This document shows, piece by piece, positions 9,371 to 12,106 of a stretch of 12,106 bases of DNA. The position numbers and the translations under genes are program-made. Where the stretch lies: positions 222,285-234,390 of the forward strand of contig MU646327.1 in the NCBI GenBank assembly GCA_026770585.1. Reading direction: 5' to 3'. The notes beneath the pieces were generated by a model. It was not told the origin of the DNA, searched no databases, and was given only the letters and a program-made list of their open reading frames with translations. The stretch's first letter is position 1; each line of letters opens with the position of its first letter. The DNA comes from Baffinella frigidus. Taxonomy: Eukaryota; Cryptophyceae; Cryptomonadales; Baffinellaceae.

Positions 9371-12106
9371 GTGCGCGTCCGCTCCCACCAACCCTCACGG
9401 TTGGACCAAATCATCGATTTTAGGCATGGGATTTACCCTTGCAGAGACCCCGGATCCGGGGTCTCTGCATGGGTAAATCAAGGGTAAATCTAAAATTTAG
9501 AATCGACGATCCGGTCTAATCGTGAGTGTTGGTGGTCTTTTCCTCGCCCCGGGCGATTCAGGGTTTATGGTTTTGGACTCAGGGTGCAGGGTTGAGGGTT
9601 GAGGGTTGAGGATTCAGGGTTTATGGTTTAGGAATTAGGGTTCAGGGGTTGGCACTTATGGTTAAGATACAGGGTTTATGGTTTAGGACTCGAGGTGCAG
9701 GGTTCAGGGTTTAGGACTTCGGGTTCAGGATTTAGGGTGTATGGTTGAAGACTTACGGTTCAGGGTTTGGCACTTAGGGTTAAGATGCAGGGTTGAGGGT
9801 TTGGTACTTAGGGTCCAGGGTTCAGGTTAGGACTTCGGGTTCAGGATTCAGGGTTGATGGTTTAGGACTTAGGGTTCAGGGTTTATGTCTTGGGATTCAG
9901 GATTCAGGATTCAGGGTTTACGGTTTTGGACTTAGGGTCCAGGGTTCAGGGTTCAGGTCTTAGGGTTCAGGGTGCAGGGTTTATGGTTAAGGACTTAGGG
10001 TCCGGGGTTCAGGGTTTAGGACTTAGGTTTCAGGGTTCAGGGTTGATGGTTTAGGACGTACGATTCATGGTTCAGGGTGTATGGTCTGGTCCTAACGCTG
10101 ACCATATTTACGATGATGTGCGCAGGGCGGTCTCGCTCTACCGCAAGAACTACAACGCCTGGAGCTACAAGCTCTGGCTGTGCGAGCGCTTGCCCGCGGA
10201 CAGGCACGTTCCCCCGCCCGGATCTTCCCTGTCCCTACCTCAGCGCCACCACGCCCCCACCAACCCTCACAGCCTGAGCAAATCGTCGAATTTGAGGTCA
10301 CGTATTTCCCTTGGAGGCCGCCGGATTCCGGCGTCCGTGGGGGCATTTTGCCTTGAAATTGAAAAATCGAAAATTATCGATTTGCTCGGCCCGTGAGGGT
10401 TGGTGGCCCGTTCACCGCTCACGCGCAGCGAGTCACGTGACGCGCTGCCAACGCATCAGAGTCTGGGGGTACTGAGCGAGTCGACTCTCTGCCCCCCGGA
10501 CTCGCGATGCTAGATCCAAAGTGACTGCTGATGACCGTGCTCCTCGAGAACCGAGCCCGGACAGATACCAGCCAAACATTGCGTGTGGGGAGAGCAGGGT
10601 GGGCTGCATGGTGCATCGGTGTGAGCGGTCTGCGTGTAGGTATGTCGTGGAAATCGGTTGTTGTTCCTCCTGCCCATTCGTATATATCCCTCCCATTTAC
10701 CAATGTGTATTGTGTTAGGGTGTAAATTAGTAAAAGTCCCGCTTGCTCCGCTTAAATTCGCTTATGTCGTAATATCACCTGTGAGGGGGCGTCTCAAGGC
10801 TTGGCCAATCCGCGGCTGGGCTGCACCGCGCCCCGCTCACGCGCAGCGCGGCACTCTTAACAGGCTGGTGGCGAGCGGGCAACCGAAATAAACTTCTAAG
10901 TCGAAACCTTCATAGGCAAACGGCCTGAAAATGGGGTAGTTACGCATACGGCATTGCCTAGGACCTCCTACCGTAGGCCGAGGGATCCTAGGACCAAAAA
11001 GTCTCGGCCTACGGTAGGAGGTCCTAGGCAAAGCCGTGGGCCTAACTACCCCATTTTCAGGCCGTTACCCGATTAACCTTCCTTTTCTCGCAGGTTGTCC
11101 TCCGTGGCGAGGGGGCGCGCGCGTTTCCCCTTCCGGATCTTCCCTGTCCCCACCCCAGCGTCCCCACACCCCGCTCACGCGCAGCGCGTCGCCCGGCAGG
11201 TTGTCCTCGGTGGCGGAGGGGGCGCGGGCGTTTGCGAAGACGCACGTGTCGGACAGCGCGGCGCAACACTTCCGCGCGGCGCTGCTTGACGTCCAGCTGC
11301 GGCGCTGTTCCACGGTACCCTAACCCGAACACAAGATCAAATCGATGATGAAAACTAACCATTTTAGTCGTCAAAACGTCGGATTCGATCCCTGTACCGA
11401 AGGAAATGGCTCAGGGTCTATCGTCCATGTGATCCCCGCGGCGCAGCACTTCCACGCGGCGCTGCTTGACGTCCAGCTGCGGCGCTGCTCCGCGGTGCCC
11501 TAAACCCTGGATGCTAACCTAAACCATAAACCATAAACCATGGACCATAAACCATAGACCATAAACCATAAACCATAAACCATTAGCCATAAACCATAAA
11601 CCATAAACATAAACCATAAACCATAAACCATAAACTGAGCCCTGAACCCTGAACCCCGAACCCTAAACTCTTCACCCCAAACCCTAAACCCTGAACCCTA
11701 ACCCCCAAACCCCAAACCCTAAACCCAATCCCTAATCCCCAATCCCCAAACCCTACACTCTCAAACCCCAACCCCCAAACCCAAAACAGGCTTCCATCGC
11801 GGGGGGCAGTGTCCCCGTGTCGCTCGGCGACGAGCTAGTGGCGCGGGTGTGCACCGAAGTCGCATTCACGCGCGAGCTGATCGAGCGGTTCCCGGGACAC
11901 GACGCCCTCTGGAGCAGCCTCCGCTCCCTCATGCGCGCGTGGCTCCTCGCGTTTAGTCAACCCGCGTTTAGTCAACCCACGGCCGGCAGCACCCACGCGC
12001 TGGGCTGCGCGGTGTGGACGGGGGAGGGGGAGGGGGAGCGCGGGCGAGGGGGGGCGTTGTCGCTCGCTGAGGAGCTGCGGGAATGGCGGGCTACCCTGTC
12101 TTCGGA
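8769..12106 (+). CDS. PTAR1: PTAR1-like protein prenyltransferase alpha-repeat protein, spliced gene, 3' end outside window
   Basis: Whole-gene entry; exons listed separately. The four exons join in phase to about 370 residues. The order of features follows human PTAR1 as I recall it: N-terminal domain with LEELGLL, prenyltransferase alpha repeats with WNHRKRLI, EAWAHRRWV and NYNAWSYKLWL, then a THVSDSAAQHFRAALL segment (human MHVSDHSGFHYRQFLL) and ELIERFPGHDALW (human DLIDSYPGHETLW). Family role: the alpha subunit of geranylgeranyltransferase type III, paired with the RabGGTase beta subunit, acting on already lipidated SNARE or F-box proteins in the cytosol. Such a role here is inferred from the family. 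Confidence 0.87.
9385..9535. mobile_element. MITE-like element, family 2, copy 1
   Basis: 151 bp. Ends CCACCAACCCTCACGG and, inverted, CCACCAACACTCACG. It folds nearly completely: inner arms ATTTACCCTT/ATTTACCC and a perfect 28-bp central palindrome at 9441-9468 (half GCAGAGACCCCGGA). No clean target duplication is visible. Confidence 0.85.
9555..10080. repeat. Long degenerate telomere-like tract
   Basis: GGGTTCAGGGTTTAGGACTTAGG-type sequence with TTTATGG, TTGAGGG and TGCAGGG variants, and a higher-order period of roughly 20-40 bp (TTTAGGACTTAGGGTTCAGG). G-rich on the PTAR1 sense strand, the opposite of PTAR1 intron 3. Confidence 0.9.
10126..10203 (+). CDS. PTAR1: PTAR1-like exon 2
   Basis: 78 nt: one base completing Arg, 25 codons, two bases. 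Encodes AVSLYRKNYNAWSYKLWLCE and then RLPAD: the third PFTA repeat (NYNAWSxxxWL). Best donor by phase is GACAG|GCACGT, a GC-AG type site that joins in frame (R) to LSSVAEG of exon 3. A GT four bases further (CAC|GTTCCC, 10208) leaves the frame shifted relative to exon 3. Confidence 0.82.
10257..10406. mobile_element. MITE-like element, family 2, copy 2
   Basis: 150 bp with ends CCACCAACCCTCACAGCC and, inverted, CCACCAACCCTCACGGGCC, plus inner GAGCAAATCGTCGA/GAGCAAATCGATAA. Same length and same ends as the element at 9385-9535, with a different core. A related segment without the insertion lies at about 11124-11186. Confidence 0.85.
10451..10645 (-). repeat. Inverted copy of the intergenic repeat
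   Basis: The reverse complement matches 7974-8174 over about 195-200 bp with few differences, including CATACCTACACGC at one end and CTCTGATGCGTT at the other. It lies in PTAR1 intron 2, so with the intergenic copy it brackets exons 1 and 2. Confidence 0.9.
10919..11066. mobile_element. Fold-back MITE-like element, family 1, second member
   Basis: 148 bp, arms of about 65 bp with few mismatches: AACGGCCTGAAAATGGGGTA, then TTGCCTAGGACCTCCTACCG. Small loop. The outer arm resembles the element at 1742-1880 (TGAAAACCGGGTAGT). It ends 12 bp before the CTTCCTTTTCTCGCAG acceptor. Confidence 0.85.
11094..11129 (+). repeat. Echo of exon 3 acceptor edge
   Basis: CAG followed by GTTGTCCTCCGTGGCGAGGG and GGCGCG.GCGTTT, matching the exon start at 11200 but with one base lost (GGCGAGG for GGCGGAGG). 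This breaks the frame, and the copy ends at GTTTCC. It has the better polypyrimidine tract, so it may compete for splicing. Confidence 0.75.
11200..11314 (+). CDS. PTAR1: PTAR1-like exon 3
   Basis: 115 nt: one base plus 38 codons, phase 0 at the end. Encodes LSSVAEGARAFAKTHVSDSA, then AQHFRAALLDVQLRRCST. The HVSD..xHFRxxLL segment is characteristic of PTAR1. Donor CCACG|GTACCC. The final ~58 bases with the donor are copied 180 bp downstream. Confidence 0.83.
11437..11505 (+). pseudogene. Copy of the 3' half of PTAR1-like exon 3
   Basis: 69 bp with five mismatches to 11257-11325, offset by exactly 180 bp. Encodes AAQHFHAALLDVQLRRCSA with donor CGCG|GTGCCC, in the same phase. A G for A change creates GCGCAG just before CACTTCC, so it could be an alternative exon; HVSD is missing. 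Confidence 0.8.
11513..11788. repeat. (CCATAAA)n and (CCCTAAA)n arrays before exon 4
   Basis: About 125 bp of ACCATAAACCATAAACC followed by about 150 bp of CCCTAAACCC/CCCCAAACCC variants running up to the acceptor AAAACAG at 11783-11789. C-rich on the sense strand. Confidence 0.9.
11790..12106 (+). CDS. PTAR1: PTAR1-like exon 4, runs off the window
   Basis: Acceptor CCCAAAACAG|GCTTCC, phase 0, matching exon 3. Encodes ASIAGGSVPVSLGDELVARV, then TRELIERFPGHDALWSSLRS and MRAWLLAF. RELIERFPGHDALW is the last alpha repeat; the usual HRR after LW is replaced by SSLR, a degenerate form. A 15-bp exact tandem duplication (11949-11978, AFSQP twice) and a GEGEGERGRGG low-complexity stretch follow. Open to the last base of the window. 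Confidence 0.85.

Larger units (their letters stand above)
9371..10125 (+). other. PTAR1-like intron 1
   Basis: Starts GTGCGCGTCC, ends ATGATGTGCGCAG. Branch-like CTAAC and CTGAC words lie at 10092-10102, 24-34 nt before the acceptor. The interior holds a 151-bp fold-back element 14 nt from the donor, then about 520 bp of degenerate telomere-like sequence. Confidence 0.8.
10204..11199 (+). other. PTAR1-like intron 2
   Basis: Holds, in order: the word GGATCTTCCCTGTCCC (also at 11134-11149), a 150-bp MITE-like element, the inverted intergenic repeat, about 270 bp with no feature seen (10650-10918) except a CCGCTCACGCGCAGCG copy at 10834-10849, a 148-bp fold-back, and duplicated acceptor edges. 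The best acceptor by frame is GCCCGGCAG at 11191-11199; a stronger-looking CTTCCTTTTCTCGCAG at 11078-11093 precedes a frame-shifted copy of the exon start. Confidence 0.7.

Noticed and set aside
10077-10125. Extending PTAR1 exon 2 upstream (GPNADHIYDDV)
   Set aside because: The phase required by exon 1 and a clear CTAAC/CTGAC...GCGCAG acceptor place the exon start at 10126; the extra residues come from the intron.
11583-11771. Glycine/tryptophan-rich minus-strand protein ([15 protein letters not shown] type)
   Set aside because: Translation of the CCCTAAA/CCATAAA arrays.

Overview
The window is nuclear DNA of an intron-rich, GC-rich eukaryote, probably a microalga or related protist. I cannot name the species from sequence alone. 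The reasons are: spliced exons with GT/GC...AG borders and conserved phases, several hundred bases of degenerate plant-type telomere-like repeat (TTTAGGG) inside introns, many fold-back MITE-like elements, and a signal-peptide-like leader on a helicase (seen in algae with complex plastids). No prokaryotic signals, rRNA or tRNA were found.

Two head-to-head genes explain nearly all of the window; most long open frames outside them are artefacts of the repeats. Gene 1 (minus strand, from about 7882 down to the left edge) is a DEAD-box RNA helicase of the DDX54/Dbp10 type. I rebuilt six exons by motif, splice site and phase: leader plus start of the Q region (7186-7882), Q motif (5490-5573), motif I GSGKT (4701-4810), motif Ia PTRELA (4132-4210), motif GG and Ib ATPGR (3079-3166) and motif II DEAD (2278-2366). 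All five joins keep phase. A seventh exon ([14 protein letters not shown]) follows in four copies between 838 and 1443, and acidic exon-like copies fill 1-830. Motif III (SAT) and the C-terminal helicase domain are not visible.

Gene 2 (plus strand, 8769 to beyond the right edge) is a PTAR1-like protein prenyltransferase alpha-repeat protein. It has four phase-consistent exons (8769-9370, 10126-10203, 11200-11314, 11790-12106+).

The most unusual property is that exon borders are reiterated inside the introns. Nearly every exon has nearby extra copies of its own edge, with splice site: in helicase intron 1, six tandem units of 75-204 nt each begin GTGCCA-like and end CATGCAG-like, so each looks like a complete GT...AG intron. 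The same occurs on a 28-31 nt scale in intron 2. PTAR1 exon 3 also has both edges duplicated. Fold-back elements (at least six) and telomere-like arrays lie between these echoes. One fold-back family has a terminus nearly identical to the donor side of the helicase DEAD exon. Together this suggests introns growing by tandem duplication across splice sites and by insertion of introner-like elements.

Between the two start codons (7883-8768) lies a tandem repeat of about 200-270 bp units; an inverted copy of it sits in PTAR1 intron 2.
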